The notes beneath the pieces are model-generated. The model did no database searches. It had not been told where the DNA came from and was given only the letters and a program-made list of their open reading frames with translations. DNA of 64,000 nt from Rhodovulum sp. PH10. GTDB taxonomy: Bacteria; Pseudomonadota; Alphaproteobacteria; Rhizobiales; Xanthobacteraceae. Each line of letters opens with the position of its first letter. The stretch's first letter is position 1. Position numbers and translations under genes: made by a program. Shown here piece by piece: positions 16,857 through 26,306 of this stretch. The DNA lies in the NCBI RefSeq assembly GCF_000293785.1, contig NZ_AKZI01000012.1, forward strand, positions 23,676-87,675, given 5' to 3'.

Positions 16857-17560
16857 TGGGCACTCGCGCTGCGGCTGCGGTCGCCGCCGAAGGTCAGGTT
16901 GGTCCGCACCCCGCGGCTGAACAGCACCACGCCGCCGCCGTCGGAGATGTCGAGCCGGTTGGCGGCCACCGTGCCGTCCGGCAGGGTCACCGTGACCGGC
17001 GCCTCGGACACGATGGTGCCCTTCTTGACGTCGACCACGGCCTCGGTGAGCCGCGCCTCGAAACCCTTGCCGGTGCGCACGACGATCTTGTCGACGAGGC
17101 GCAGGAGGTCGGCCTTGGTGTCGTAGGTGCCGGTCGCCGCCTGCAGCGTCACCGCACCCTGGTCGTTCGATTCCACCTTCGCGCGCAGCTCGGTCAGCTC
17201 CAGGATGGTCGGCTTGGTGAGGTCCTGGGCGGCCGACTGCGCGGTCAGCTCGTAGGGCTTGCGGTCGTTGGTGAAGCCGGCGAGCCGCGGCGCCTCCATG
17301 GTGATCTTGCTGCCGCTGACCACCAGCTTGCCGGGGTCGATCGCGGCGTCCGGCGGCAGCCGGAACGGGTTGAAGAAGGTGACCACCACCACCAGCCCGC
17401 AGGCGGCGACGATGGCGGCCGGGATCGCCACCCGCAGCACGCGGATCAGCCGGCTGTGGCGCGCCGCCTTGCGGAATTTGCGCGCGCGGTCGTCCGCCCA
17501 CCCGGCGCCGAGGGCGTGGGCGTGAGCATGATCGGCAGCCGCGAAGGTCGGTCGGTTCAT
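16853..17560 (-). CDS. lptC: LPS export protein LptC
   Basis: LptC is the bitopic inner-membrane protein that receives lipopolysaccharide from LptFG and passes it to LptA. The 235-residue protein has one membrane helix (residues about 43-65, VLRVAIPAAIVAACGLVVVVTFF) followed by NPFRLPPDAAIDPGKLVVSG and the beta-rich LptC fold (KITMEAPRLAGFTNDRKPYELTAQSA). An N-terminal histidine-rich stretch (DHAHAHALG) is odd. It is coupled to lptA by a four-base overlap and follows the RNase D gene by 98 bp. Confidence 0.9.
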   Translation of the reverse strand: MNRPTFAAADHAHAHALGAGWADDRARKFRKAARHSRLIRVLRVAIPAAIVAACGLVVVVTFFNPFRLPPDAAIDPGKLVVSGSKITMEAPRLAGFTNDRKPYELTAQSAAQDLTKPTILELTELRAKVESNDQGAVTLQAATGTYDTKADLLRLVDKIVVRTGKGFEARLTEAVVDVKKGTIVSEAPVTVTLPDGTVAANRLDISDGGGVVLFSRGVRTNLTFGGDRSRSASAQ

Positions 17561-17658
17561 CCCCAGCGTCTCGGTCCGGAACCGCGCTTGCCCCCGCGAT
17601 CCGCCGCGACACCGTCGCTTCGGAATATGGCCGGCACACGGCGGGCGGCGTCGGTGGC

Positions 17659-18276
17659 TCAGGAGTGGGCGAAAATGTCCTCCTCGGCCCACCCGGCGAG
17701 GTCGAGGCGCGCGCGGGTCGGCAGGAAGGCGAAGCAGGCGGCGGCGAGATCGGTGCGGCCTTCGCGCGCGAGCATCTCGTCGAGCTTCGCCTTGATGGCG
17801 TGCAGATGCAAGACGTCGGAGGCGGCGTAGGCGATCTGCGGCTCGGTGAGCTCGGCGGCGCCCCAGTCGGACGACTGCTGCTGCTTCGAAACGTCGATCC
17901 CGAGCACGTCCTTGGTGAGGTCCTTCAGCCCGTGCCGGTCGGTATAGGTGCGGGTGAGCCTGGAGGCGATCTTGGTGCAATAGACCGGCGTCGGCATCAC
18001 GCCGAGCGTCTTGTAGAGGATCGCGAGGTCGAACCGGGCGAAGTGGAAGATCTTCGGCTTCGTCGGGTCGGCGAGCAGCGCCTTCAGGTTCGGCGCGTCG
18101 GTGCCGTCGCGCGGAATCTGCACCACGTCGGCGCTGCCGTCGCCGGGCGAAAGCTGCACCACGCACAGCCGGTCGCGCTCCGGGCGAAGGCCCATCGTCT
18201 CGGTGTCGATCGCCACCGCACCCGGATAATGCGAGAGGTCCGGCAGGTCGCCGCGGTGCAGTCGGATCGTCATCAT
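17659..18276 (-). CDS. rnd: RNase D-like 3'-5' exonuclease (DEDDy)
   Basis: The 205-residue protein is just the exonuclease domain: Exo I AIDTETMGLRPERDRLCVVQ, Exo II FHFARFDLAILY and Exo III YAASDVLHLHAIKAKL, with the tyrosine of the DEDDy group. It lacks the C-terminal HRDC domains of full RNase D, as usual for the short alphaproteobacterial paralogue next to lptC. It probably trims structured RNA 3' ends. GGAGG precedes the tandem ATGs at 18276 and 18273, and the second has the better spacing. It is divergent from the RlpA-like gene. Confidence 0.87.
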   Translation of the reverse strand: MMTIRLHRGDLPDLSHYPGAVAIDTETMGLRPERDRLCVVQLSPGDGSADVVQIPRDGTDAPNLKALLADPTKPKIFHFARFDLAILYKTLGVMPTPVYCTKIASRLTRTYTDRHGLKDLTKDVLGIDVSKQQQSSDWGAAELTEPQIAYAASDVLHLHAIKAKLDEMLAREGRTDLAAACFAFLPTRARLDLAGWAEEDIFAHS

Positions 18277-18459
18277 GGGCCTCCGGTGCTCGCGCCGCCA
18301 CGTCGCGCCACCCCGGACGAGCCCGGCGTGTCGCCGTAACAGCCTGACGAAGAAGAGATTTTTTCGGCCGTACTTTGGTCACATGTGTAGCACACGCGTC
18401 GAGACGGTCAATCGCAGGTGCGGCGAGCCGCCGCGCACTGCCACGCCACGGGGGGCGTC

Positions 18460-19167
18460 ATGCGCAGATTGCTGGTGTGTGCCGTGGTCGTCGGCACGAC
18501 GGGACTGGTCGGAGCGGGCGACGGATTCGCCACCGAGCGCGCTGCGCCGGCGGCCAAGGAGGCCAAGGCGGTGTCGCAGAAGGTGGCCCACCGGGTGTTG
18601 CGCGGCGTGCCGCTGCCGCGCCCGCGGCCGGCCGAGCTGGTGGCGCTGATGCAGCAGGAGGCCGCCGCCGAGAGCGCGGAAGCCGCGCTGCCGGCGCCGA
18701 TCGCCCCGCCCCCGGTGATCGGCGCGGTGCAGATCGCCTCGGTGCCGGCGGCGGTCGCCGAGACGCCGGCGGAGGCCGCGGCCGAAGCGGCCGCGCCGAT
18801 CGAGATCGCCCCCGATGTCGCGCCGACGCCGGCCGACGAGGGCGAGGTGGCGGTGCCCCGCCCCAACCCGATGCGCAAGGCGATGCCGGCGGTGTGCGGC
18901 ACCGGCCGGCTGGTGCGCACGACCTTCTATTGGCAGGGCAGCCACACCGCCAACGGTGAGCGGTTCGATCCCGACGGGCTCACCGCCGCCCACCGCACGC
19001 TGCCGTTCGGCACGAAACTCCGCGTCACCAATCCGCGCACCGGAAAGACGATCGAGGTGCGGGTGAACGACCGCGGGCCGTTCAAGCCGGGGCTGCATCT
19101 CGATCTCAGCCGCGGCGCGGCGCGGGCGATCGGCCTCACCACCACCGGCTCGGTCTGCATTCTCTGA
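18460..19167 (+). CDS. RlpA-like double-psi beta-barrel envelope protein
   Basis: RlpA-family proteins act at the septum or cell wall; some are lytic transglycosylases for denuded glycan. The 235-residue product has a signal peptide (RRLLVCAVVVGTTGLVGAGDGFA), an Ala/Pro/Glu-rich spacer of about 100 residues, and a C-terminal DPBB domain (TFYWQGSHTANGERFDPDG, LPFGTKLRVTNPRTGK, VRVNDRGPFKPGLHLDLS). The cysteine in AVCGTG and the one in SVCIL may pair. No SPOR domain is present. The ATG at 18460 is chosen because it begins the signal peptide. Confidence 0.82.
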   Translation: MRRLLVCAVVVGTTGLVGAGDGFATERAAPAAKEAKAVSQKVAHRVLRGVPLPRPRPAELVALMQQEAAAESAEAALPAPIAPPPVIGAVQIASVPAAVAETPAEAAAEAAAPIEIAPDVAPTPADEGEVAVPRPNPMRKAMPAVCGTGRLVRTTFYWQGSHTANGERFDPDGLTAAHRTLPFGTKLRVTNPRTGKTIEVRVNDRGPFKPGLHLDLSRGAARAIGLTTTGSVCIL

Positions 19168-19210
19168 CCGCCGGCCGGATGCGGATCGCGGTGTCGGGCG
19201 GGCGCGGCTC

Positions 19211-19960
19211 TCACGCCCGACACACGTCGGCGAGCGCCGCGCCGTAGAGGATCATGCATGCCCCCTCCGGCGGGTTTTCTTTCAGCCGCGCGGCGACGGT
19301 TTCGACCGTGCCCTTGATCACCGCGGTCCTTTCGGTGCCGAGGCTTTCCACCACCGCCGCCGGCGTCTCCACCGAGAGACCGTGCGCAAAGAGCTTTTCG
19401 GCGAGCGCCGGAAAGGTCGCCTTGCCCATGAACACGCAGGTGGTCGCCAAGGGATCGGCGAGCGCGCCGAGGTCGAGATCGTCCGGCAGGTGTCCGGTCA
19501 CCTCGTGGGCGGTGACGAACTGCACCCGGCGCGCGACCAGCCGCTTGGTGAGCGCCGCCCCGAGATGCGCCGCCGCGGCGGTGGCAGTTGTGACGCCCGG
19601 CACGATCTCCACCGAAAAGCCCGCCTCGTGGGCGGCGCAAATCTCCTCGTCGGCGCGGGAGAAGATGGTCGGGTCGCCCGACTTCAGCCGCACCACCCGC
19701 TTGCCGAGCGCGGCATAGGCGACCATCAGCCGGCTCACCTCCGCCTGCTTCGGTGCGTGCCGTCCCGCGCGCTTGCCGACCGAGATCAGCTCGGCCTCCT
19801 CGCGCGCATGGGCGAGCGCGCCGGCGCTGCCGAGATCGTCGTACAGCACGACGTCGGCCGCGCCGAGCCGCGCGACCGCGCGCAGCGTGAGAAGATCGGG
19901 ATCGCCCGGCCCCGCACCGACCAGCGCAATGTGGCCCTTGGATGCGTCCGACTGGCTCAT
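19211..19960 (-). CDS. cobA: Uroporphyrinogen-III C-methyltransferase
   Basis: It methylates uroporphyrinogen III at C2 and C7 using S-adenosylmethionine to give precorrin-2, the entry to cobalamin (and sirohaem). The 249-residue protein has the SUMT motifs HIALVGAGPGDPDLLTLRA, VRLKSGDPTIFSRADEE and VEIVPGVTTATAAAAHLG. No CysG-type dehydrogenase/chelatase domain is fused. ATG at 19960 (MSQSDASKG) is preferred over an upstream GTG. It is separated from the riboswitch-led cob operon by cobK on the opposite strand, so it is probably transcribed on its own, divergent from cobK across 104 bp. Confidence 0.94.
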   Translation of the reverse strand: MSQSDASKGHIALVGAGPGDPDLLTLRAVARLGAADVVLYDDLGSAGALAHAREEAELISVGKRAGRHAPKQAEVSRLMVAYAALGKRVVRLKSGDPTIFSRADEEICAAHEAGFSVEIVPGVTTATAAAAHLGAALTKRLVARRVQFVTAHEVTGHLPDDLDLGALADPLATTCVFMGKATFPALAEKLFAHGLSVETPAAVVESLGTERTAVIKGTVETVAARLKENPPEGACMILYGAALADVCRA

Positions 19961-20064
19961 GCTCGGCCCTGACACCACGGGCCCGCGCGCCTATAGTCGC
20001 CGGCCCGGATTTCCTTTCGTCTCGGCGCTGCGTTGCTCGCGAGGCGACCTTTCGAGGAGTGGCG

Positions 20065-20865
20065 ATGCGACGCCTGCGTGTTCTGATTCTCGGCGGCACC
20101 GGCGAGGCGCGCCGCCTCGCCCAGCGGCTCGCCGCGGAGCGGCTTTCCGCCCGGCGTGTCGCTGGAGAATCGACCATCGACGCGGTGCTCTCTTATGCCG
20201 GCCGCACCGAAAGCCCGCTGCCCCCGCCGATCCCGTTTCGGGTCGGCGGCTTCGGCGGCATTGGCGGCCTGATCGACTATCTGAGAAGCGAAAGAATCGA
20301 CCGGGTGATCGACGCGACGCATCCGTTCGCCGCGCAGATGAGCACGCATGCGGTGGCGGCCTGTGAGACGACGAAGATTCCGCTGCTCGCGCTCGAGCGA
20401 AAACCGTGGACCGCGGAGCCCGGCGACCGCTGGATCGAGGTCGCCAGTCTGGAAGACGCCGCCGAGGCGGTCGGCGCGACGCCGCGCCGAATTTTTCTCG
20501 GCATCGGCCGGCTGCATCTCGCGGCGTTCGCCGAAAAGCCGCAGCATTCTTATCTGGTGCGCTTGGTCGATCCGCTGCGCGAGACGCTGCCGTTTCCGAC
20601 CGTCGAGGTGATCGTCGCCCGCGGCCCGTTCGACGTCGCCTCCGACACGGCGATGCTCGAACGGCACGGCAGCGAGATTGTCGTCTCGAAAAATGCCGGG
20701 GGCACCGCGTCGGTCGCCAAGATTTTGGCCGCACGCGCGCTGAACCTGCCGGTCGTGATGGTGCGGCGCCCAAGGATTCCGCAGCGGCCGAGTGTCGAGA
20801 CGGTCGACGAGGTGATGCGCTGGCTTCACGGCGACGGCTCCGCGGGCGTCTTGCGCGGTGTGTAG
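20065..20865 (+). CDS. cobK: Precorrin-6A reductase
   Basis: CobK reduces precorrin-6A to 6B with NADPH in the aerobic pathway. The 266-residue protein has the N-terminal LILGGTGEARRLAQRLA dinucleotide-binding motif, VIDATHPFAAQMSTHAV, IFLGIGRLHLAAF and VVSKNAGGTASVAKILAAR, all typical. GAGGAG lies eight bases before the ATG. Its 3' end overlaps the 3' end of cobJ, which is on the opposite strand, by 40 bp, an unusual arrangement because the two usually run in one direction. Confidence 0.93.
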   Translation: MRRLRVLILGGTGEARRLAQRLAAERLSARRVAGESTIDAVLSYAGRTESPLPPPIPFRVGGFGGIGGLIDYLRSERIDRVIDATHPFAAQMSTHAVAACETTKIPLLALERKPWTAEPGDRWIEVASLEDAAEAVGATPRRIFLGIGRLHLAAFAEKPQHSYLVRLVDPLRETLPFPTVEVIVARGPFDVASDTAMLERHGSEIVVSKNAGGTASVAKILAARALNLPVVMVRRPRIPQRPSVETVDEVMRWLHGDGSAGVLRGV

Positions 20866-21608
20866 ACGAACGGCGGCTTTCCCTCCCGCGCAATCGTCCG
20901 GGTGCGGGAGGAGCCGACGATCACCAGCGTGCGCATGTCGGCGCGCTCCGCCACCGCTTTGCCGAGCGGCACGGTGTCGATCCTCTCGCGTGCGTCGCTG
21001 ACGGCGGTCGCAAAGATCACCGGGGTTTCGGGCGCCCGCACGGTGCGCAAAATCTCGAATGCGCGGCCGAGCTGCCAGGGGCGCGCCTTCGACACCGGAT
21101 TGTACAAGGTGATCACGAAGTCGGCCTCGGCGGCGAGCGCGAGGCGCTTTTCCACAAGGCCCCACGGCTTCAGATTGTCGGACAGGTTGATCGCGCAGAA
21201 ATCGTGGCCGAGCGGCGCGCCGACGCGGGCGGCTGCGGACAACATCGCGCTGATGCCCGGCAGCACTCTGATGTCGAGCGCGCGCCACGCCGGATCGCCC
21301 TCGTCGATCGCCTCGAACACCGCGGCCGCCATCGCGAACACGCCGGGATCGCCCGACGACACCACGACGACGCGCCGGCCGCTCGCCGCGAGCGTCAAGG
21401 CATGGCGGGCGCGGTCGATCTCCTCCCGATTGTCGGAGATGTGACGGGTCGGGCCGGGTCGCTCCGGCACCCGCGCGACATAGGTCGCGTACCCGACGAG
21501 ATCGGTCGCCGCGGCGAGCGCCGCGCTCGCCTCCGGTGTGATCAGATTTTTGTCACCTGGTCCGAGTCCGACTACGATCACAAAACCCTGTTCTCGAGTG
21601 TCGCTCAT
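20826..21608 (-). CDS. cobJ: Precorrin-3B C17-methyltransferase
   Basis: CobJ methylates C17 and drives ring contraction to precorrin-4. The 260-residue protein carries IVVGLGPGDKNLITPEASAAL, the glycine-rich VVVVSSGDPGVFAMA, and ALDIRVLPGISAM, then LYNPVSKARPWQLGRAFEI and VIVGSSRTRTI. It is the last gene of the DUF1636-cobW-cobN-cobH-cobI-cobJ operon and overlaps cobI by four bases (ATGA). Its last 40 bases overlap cobK on the other strand, where the C-terminus is a Lys/Pro tail (TPRKTPAEPSP). Confidence 0.94.
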   Translation of the reverse strand: MSDTREQGFVIVVGLGPGDKNLITPEASAALAAATDLVGYATYVARVPERPGPTRHISDNREEIDRARHALTLAASGRRVVVVSSGDPGVFAMAAAVFEAIDEGDPAWRALDIRVLPGISAMLSAAARVGAPLGHDFCAINLSDNLKPWGLVEKRLALAAEADFVITLYNPVSKARPWQLGRAFEILRTVRAPETPVIFATAVSDARERIDTVPLGKAVAERADMRTLVIVGSSRTRTIAREGKPPFVYTPRKTPAEPSP

Positions 21609-22330
21609 GGCCGGCGTCCGTTTCCGGGCACCAGGATCATCGAGAAGTAAGGTGCCGCCTCGTCCTGCTTGTCCGTCAATCGCACGACCTTCTGATCGGG
21701 CATGGTGCCGCGCTCGACATACCAGGCGCGATCCATCAGGCCGGCGGCTTCCACTGCCCGCCGGACTTTTGCAAAATTCCGGCCGAGCTTCATGATCACG
21801 GACGCGTCGCTCGCCCCGATCTTCTCGGCGAGCGTCGCTTCGTCGAGCGTGCCCGGCAGAACCGTCAGCACGTCGTCGCCCCAGGTGATCGGCACGTCGG
21901 TCGCGGTCCAGCAGCCGCTCATGCCGGGGATGCCCGGCACCACCACCACCGGCGCGCGGTCGACGAGCCTCGCATGCAGGTGCATGAACGAGCCGTAGAG
22001 GAACGGGTCGCCCTCGCACAGCACCATCACGTCGGTGCCGGCATTCACCTGCGCGAGCAGCTGTTCCACGCAGCGCTCGTAAAATTCGGCGAGCGCTCCG
22101 TTGTAGGCGGGATCGCCGACCGCGACCTCGGTCGTCATCGGGTATTCCATCGCGATCTCGCGCGCGTCGCTCCTGATCAGATCGCTCGCGATCGTCCGCG
22201 CATTGCCGCGCGTGCCGGCCTTGCAGAAATAGGCGACGATTTCGGCGCGTGCGATGAGCCGCGCGGCCTTCACGCTGATCAGCTCCGGGTCGCCCGGCCC
22301 GAGCCCGATGCCGTAGACGGTGGCGCTCAT
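21605..22330 (-). CDS. cobI: Precorrin-2 C20-methyltransferase
   Basis: CobI converts precorrin-2 to precorrin-3A. The 241-residue protein has YGIGLGPGDPELISVKAARLI, the MVLCEGDPFLYGSFMHLHARL motif with its conserved aspartate, and VVVVPGIPGMSGCWTA. ATG overlaps the cobH stop by four bases. The product would feed CobG or an equivalent precorrin-3B synthase, which is not encoded in this window. Confidence 0.94.
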   Translation of the reverse strand: MSATVYGIGLGPGDPELISVKAARLIARAEIVAYFCKAGTRGNARTIASDLIRSDAREIAMEYPMTTEVAVGDPAYNGALAEFYERCVEQLLAQVNAGTDVMVLCEGDPFLYGSFMHLHARLVDRAPVVVVPGIPGMSGCWTATDVPITWGDDVLTVLPGTLDEATLAEKIGASDASVIMKLGRNFAKVRRAVEAAGLMDRAWYVERGTMPDQKVVRLTDKQDEAAPYFSMILVPGNGRRP

Positions 22331-22953
22331 TCCGCGTCGCTCGCCATCGCATTGATCGCCGCGGCGGTCATCGCGCTGCCGCCCTTGCGCCCGCGCACGA
22401 TCAGCGCCGGCACGCGGCCGTCGGCTAGGAGCGCCTCCTTCGATTCGGCGGCGCCGACGAAACCGACCGGCATGCCGACGATCACCGCCGGTTTCTCGGC
22501 GCCCTCGTCCAGCATCTCGAGCAGGCGAAACAGCGCGGTCGGCGCGTTGCCGATCGCCACCACTGCGCCGCCCAATCTGTCGCGCCAAATCTCCATCGCC
22601 GCCGCGGTGCGCGTGGTGCCGAGCTTTTCCGCCAGCGCCGGCACGCGCGAATCCGACAAGGTACAAATCACGTCGTTGTTGGCCGGCAGCCGCGAGCGGG
22701 TCACGCCGTGCGCGACCATCTGCGCATCACAAAAGATCGGCGCGCCGGCCCGCAGCGCCGCCCGGCCGGCGGCGACCGCGCCATCGGAAAAGATCAGGTC
22801 GTCGGCGATCTCCACCATTCCGCTCGCATGGATCACCCGCACCGCGACCTTCTCCTCCTCCGGCGAGAAGCGCGATAAGTATGCCTCGCTCCTGATGATC
22901 GCGAAGGAACGCCGATAGATTTCTGCGCCGTCCTTTTCGTATGTGAGAGTCAT
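22327..22953 (-). CDS. cobH: Precorrin-8X methylmutase
   Basis: CobH moves a methyl group from C11 to C12, giving hydrogenobyrinate. The 208-residue product has the active-site region VRVIHASGMVEIADDLIFS (His42), CDAQMVAHGVTRSRLP and PAVIVGMPVGFVGAAESKEAL. Length is normal. It overlaps cobN and cobI by four bases on either side, so the whole block is translationally coupled. In many genomes cobG sits between cobN and cobH; here it does not. Confidence 0.95.
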   Translation of the reverse strand: MTLTYEKDGAEIYRRSFAIIRSEAYLSRFSPEEEKVAVRVIHASGMVEIADDLIFSDGAVAAGRAALRAGAPIFCDAQMVAHGVTRSRLPANNDVICTLSDSRVPALAEKLGTTRTAAAMEIWRDRLGGAVVAIGNAPTALFRLLEMLDEGAEKPAVIVGMPVGFVGAAESKEALLADGRVPALIVRGRKGGSAMTAAAINAMASDAE

Positions 22954-25900
22954 GCGTTGGTTCCGGTGCGAGCGGGTGGCTTCGCCGCGGACGAGTCCGC
23001 GATGGTGTCGATCACGCTGTTGCGGCGGGTGGTCCAGTAGCCGGCTTCGACGAGCTGACGGAAACGCGCGCGCATCGCCTCGGCCGCCCGCGGATTCGCC
23101 GCGTCCAGAAAGCGGCAGACATCGTCGTCGCCGAGCGTCGCGTCCCAATAGAGATCGAGGTGATGGCTTTCGACCGCACCGGCGAGATGGGCGAACAGCG
23201 CCATCTGATCGAGCGTCCAGGCGATCTCGGCGGCGCCGCGAAAGCCGTGGCGCATCTGCCCGGAGATCCAGCGCGGATTGGCGGCGCGGCCGCGCACCAC
23301 GCGGGCGATTTCTTCCGTCAGCGTGCGCATGCGGGGTGCGTCGGCGCGAGCCGAATCGGCGTGATAGAGCGTGGGCGTCCCGCCGAGCCGTTTTGCGGCG
23401 GCGGAAAAGCCGGCCTCGTGGGCGGCATAATCGGGCGCCATCAGAAGATCGGTTTCTGGCAGGTCCTGCGTGTGGACGAAGGCGTCGGCGCTGCCGGCGC
23501 GCTTCTCCAGCGCGTCGCGTGACAGCACGCCGCCGGCGCGGCCATAGGCATAGGCGCTGCCGGCGAGCCACGCTTCGGCTGCTGCGGCGAGCGTGTCGTC
23601 GGTCAAGGCGTCGACCGTCTCGGCGACGCCGACGCCGTAGCCGCCAGGAGCCGGACCAAACACCCGCGGGTCGGAACCGATCACGAACGGATTCTCGTCC
23701 GCCGGCTCGTCGCGTTGCGCCAAAGCCTCCGTTGCCTGCTCGAACAGAACGGGCAGCGTTGGAAACACGTCGCGGAAGAGGCCGGAGATGCGCAGCGTCA
23801 CGTCGACCCGCGGGCGGCCGAGCTTTGCGAGCGGCAGAATCTCGAAGCCCGAGACGCGGTCGGAGGTGTCGTCCCAGGTCGGCGTCACGCCGATCAGGCG
23901 CAGCGCCATGGAAAACTCCTCGCCGGCGGTGCGCATGGTGGCGGAGCCCCACAGGTCGACGACGACGGAACGGGGATAGTCGCCATGGTCCTGCAGATGC
24001 CTCGTCAAGAGCGCATCGGCGAGCGTCTCGCCCTGCAGGTCGGCGGCCCGGCTCGGCACCGCGCGCGGATCGACGGCGAACAGATTGCGGCCGGTCGGAA
24101 GCACGTCACGGCGTCCACGCCACGGCGAGCCGGCCGGTCCCGGTGTAACGAATTTTCCGTCGAGCGCTGCGAGCAGGCCGTCGCGCTCGGTGGCGGCGCA
24201 AGCACCGAACGGCATCGCGGCAAACGTCTTGTCCGTCTCGGGCAGGTTCGGCGTACGGCCAAAAACGTGCAGCCCGTCGGAAAAGAGCGTCGCCTTCACG
24301 TCGCACACGAACGCATCGAGCTTCACCACCGCGTCGCGCGCGGGCATGTCGGGGACGAGCCCGCTGTCGCGGTCGAGGCCGGTGTCCTGCGCTGCCTCGA
24401 CGATGGTTTTTGCCAAGCGCTCGCGGCGGCGCGGATCGAGGCCATCGGCGTTGGAATATTCGTCGAGCAGCCGCTCGACCGTGTGCAAACCCTCCGGCAA
24501 CGGTCCGCGACGTTGTGGCGGTGTCATGTGGCCGATGGTGATCGCGCCGAGCCGGCGTTTGGCGGTCGCTGCCTCGCCCGGATCGTTGACGATGAAAGGA
24601 TACGCCACCGGCGTCGCACCGAGCAGGGCGTCCGGCCAGCAAGCGCCCGACAGCGCGACCGACTTTCCGGGCAGCCATTCGAGCGTGCCGTGCGCGCCCA
24701 TATGGACGAGCGCATCGATGCCGGCGACCTCGCGCAGCCACAGATAGAAGGCGACGAAGGCGTGGCGCGGCGGCCGGCGCGGATCGTGATACTCGGCGGT
24801 GCGCTCGGCGCGCGAGCCGCGATCGGGCTGCGCCGCGACGATCACGTGTCCATATTTTTGAGCTTTGAAATGGACGAGGCCGTTTCTCACGGCGGGGTCG
24901 CTTTCGGGCGGACCCCATTGTGCGAAGAGCTCGTCACGCAGGGCCGCAGGGAGCCGTTGCAGCGCGGCCTCGTAGTCCGCGAGCGGCCAGGTGATCTGCT
25001 CGGCCAAAAGTTCGTCGATCAGCGCAGCGTGGGTCGCGGGTTTGCTCGTCACCGTCCAGCCCGCGGCTTCCAAAAAACCGAGCACCGCGATCGCGCTTTC
25101 CGGCGCGTCGAGCCCGACCGCGTGGGCGATCTGATCGTCACGCCCCGGATAGGCCGACAGCACGAGAGCGAGCTTTCGTTCCGCACGTGGCTTTCGGCGC
25201 AGCGCCGCCCAGGCCCGCGCGCGGTCGGCGACGGCGGAAATGCGCTCGTCGTGCGGCACGTGGACGACGCGGGAGAAGCCGAGATCGGGATCGGGCGCCT
25301 CCTGCGCCTTGAACGAGACCACGCCGGCAAAGATGCGGCCGTCGATCTCCGGCAGCACGACGTGGATCGCGAGATCGGGCGGCGACAGCCCGCGCTCGGC
25401 CTCCTCCCATGCTTCGCGCGAAGAACCGGCGAGCGCGACCTGCAGCACCGGCGCGTCGGCGGCATCGAGCGGCGAGCCGTCGGCGCCGCGCGCCGAGAAG
25501 GCGGTGACGTTGACGATCACGTCGGGTTGCACGACGGCCAGCCGATCACGCAGCCACGCGCGGGTCTCGGCCTCCTTCAGGCTGCCGACGAACACGCCGA
25601 CCGTGCAAAAGCCGCGGGCGGACAGGGCGGCCATCAGCGCGTCGACCGGGGCGGTGTCGGCGGCGGCGACGAAGGCGCGATAGAGCACCACGAGCGCACG
25701 CGGCGGGTCGCCCGGCGCGGGCGCCTCCACCGGGCAGCCGGCCGGGTCGCCCGGATAGAACCCGTGGCGTGGCAGGGCTTTCACGCCGAGCACCGGCACC
25801 GCCCACAGGCCGGAGGCGAGCGCGAGCTGGGCCAGTGCCCCTTGCGCCGCGAGCGCGCCGCCGGTGTCGCACAGCGCCTGCAGCCGGCGCAGCGTCGAGA

Positions 25901-26294
25901 CCGGCACGTTGGAGGCCTCGTCGAGCCGCGGATCGGCGCGGCCGTCGCCCGGCACGATCGCCAGCGCGATGCCCTTCGCCGCGGCGAGCGCGCGCACCTG
26001 CTCGATGCCGTAGCGCCAGTAGTCGAGCCCGCCGAGCAATCTGATCAGGATGCCCTTGGCGTGCGAAAGCGTCTTCTCGAGATAGAGGTCGACCGAGAGC
26101 GGGTGCTGCAGGCGCTGCAGATTGGCGAGCCGCAGCGTCGGCAGATCGGCGCGGCCGGCGCGCCAGCCGGCGGCGAAGGCGCCGAGATCGCTATCGGCGA
26201 ACGACAGCACCACGAGGTCGGCCGGCGACTGGCCGAGATCCTCGGCGGTCGCGGTCTCCTCGAGCCCGTGCTTCTCGCGCAGCAGGATGTGCAT
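22950..26294 (-). CDS. cobN: Cobaltochelatase large subunit CobN
   Basis: CobN, with CobS and CobT, inserts cobalt into hydrogenobyrinate a,c-diamide using ATP, a hallmark of the aerobic route. The 1114-residue protein shows CobN/magnesium-chelatase H features: RRPPRHAFVAFYLWLREVAGIDALVHMGAHGT-type core around residues 505-535 and GSATMRTAGEEFSMALRLIGV near 785-805. It is about 150 residues shorter than the best-studied CobN proteins, mainly by looser spacing rather than a visible cut, and start and end look intact. cobS and cobT are not in the window. It lies 12 bp after cobW. Confidence 0.94.
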   Translation of the reverse strand: MHILLREKHGLEETATAEDLGQSPADLVVLSFADSDLGAFAAGWRAGRADLPTLRLANLQRLQHPLSVDLYLEKTLSHAKGILIRLLGGLDYWRYGIEQVRALAAAKGIALAIVPGDGRADPRLDEASNVPVSTLRRLQALCDTGGALAAQGALAQLALASGLWAVPVLGVKALPRHGFYPGDPAGCPVEAPAPGDPPRALVVLYRAFVAAADTAPVDALMAALSARGFCTVGVFVGSLKEAETRAWLRDRLAVVQPDVIVNVTAFSARGADGSPLDAADAPVLQVALAGSSREAWEEAERGLSPPDLAIHVVLPEIDGRIFAGVVSFKAQEAPDPDLGFSRVVHVPHDERISAVADRARAWAALRRKPRAERKLALVLSAYPGRDDQIAHAVGLDAPESAIAVLGFLEAAGWTVTSKPATHAALIDELLAEQITWPLADYEAALQRLPAALRDELFAQWGPPESDPAVRNGLVHFKAQKYGHVIVAAQPDRGSRAERTAEYHDPRRPPRHAFVAFYLWLREVAGIDALVHMGAHGTLEWLPGKSVALSGACWPDALLGATPVAYPFIVNDPGEAATAKRRLGAITIGHMTPPQRRGPLPEGLHTVERLLDEYSNADGLDPRRRERLAKTIVEAAQDTGLDRDSGLVPDMPARDAVVKLDAFVCDVKATLFSDGLHVFGRTPNLPETDKTFAAMPFGACAATERDGLLAALDGKFVTPGPAGSPWRGRRDVLPTGRNLFAVDPRAVPSRAADLQGETLADALLTRHLQDHGDYPRSVVVDLWGSATMRTAGEEFSMALRLIGVTPTWDDTSDRVSGFEILPLAKLGRPRVDVTLRISGLFRDVFPTLPVLFEQATEALAQRDEPADENPFVIGSDPRVFGPAPGGYGVGVAETVDALTDDTLAAAAEAWLAGSAYAYGRAGGVLSRDALEKRAGSADAFVHTQDLPETDLLMAPDYAAHEAGFSAAAKRLGGTPTLYHADSARADAPRMRTLTEEIARVVRGRAANPRWISGQMRHGFRGAAEIAWTLDQMALFAHLAGAVESHHLDLYWDATLGDDDVCRFLDAANPRAAEAMRARFRQLVEAGYWTTRRNSVIDTIADSSAAKPPARTGTNA

Positions 26295-26306
26295 GGGGTG
26301 TTCGGC

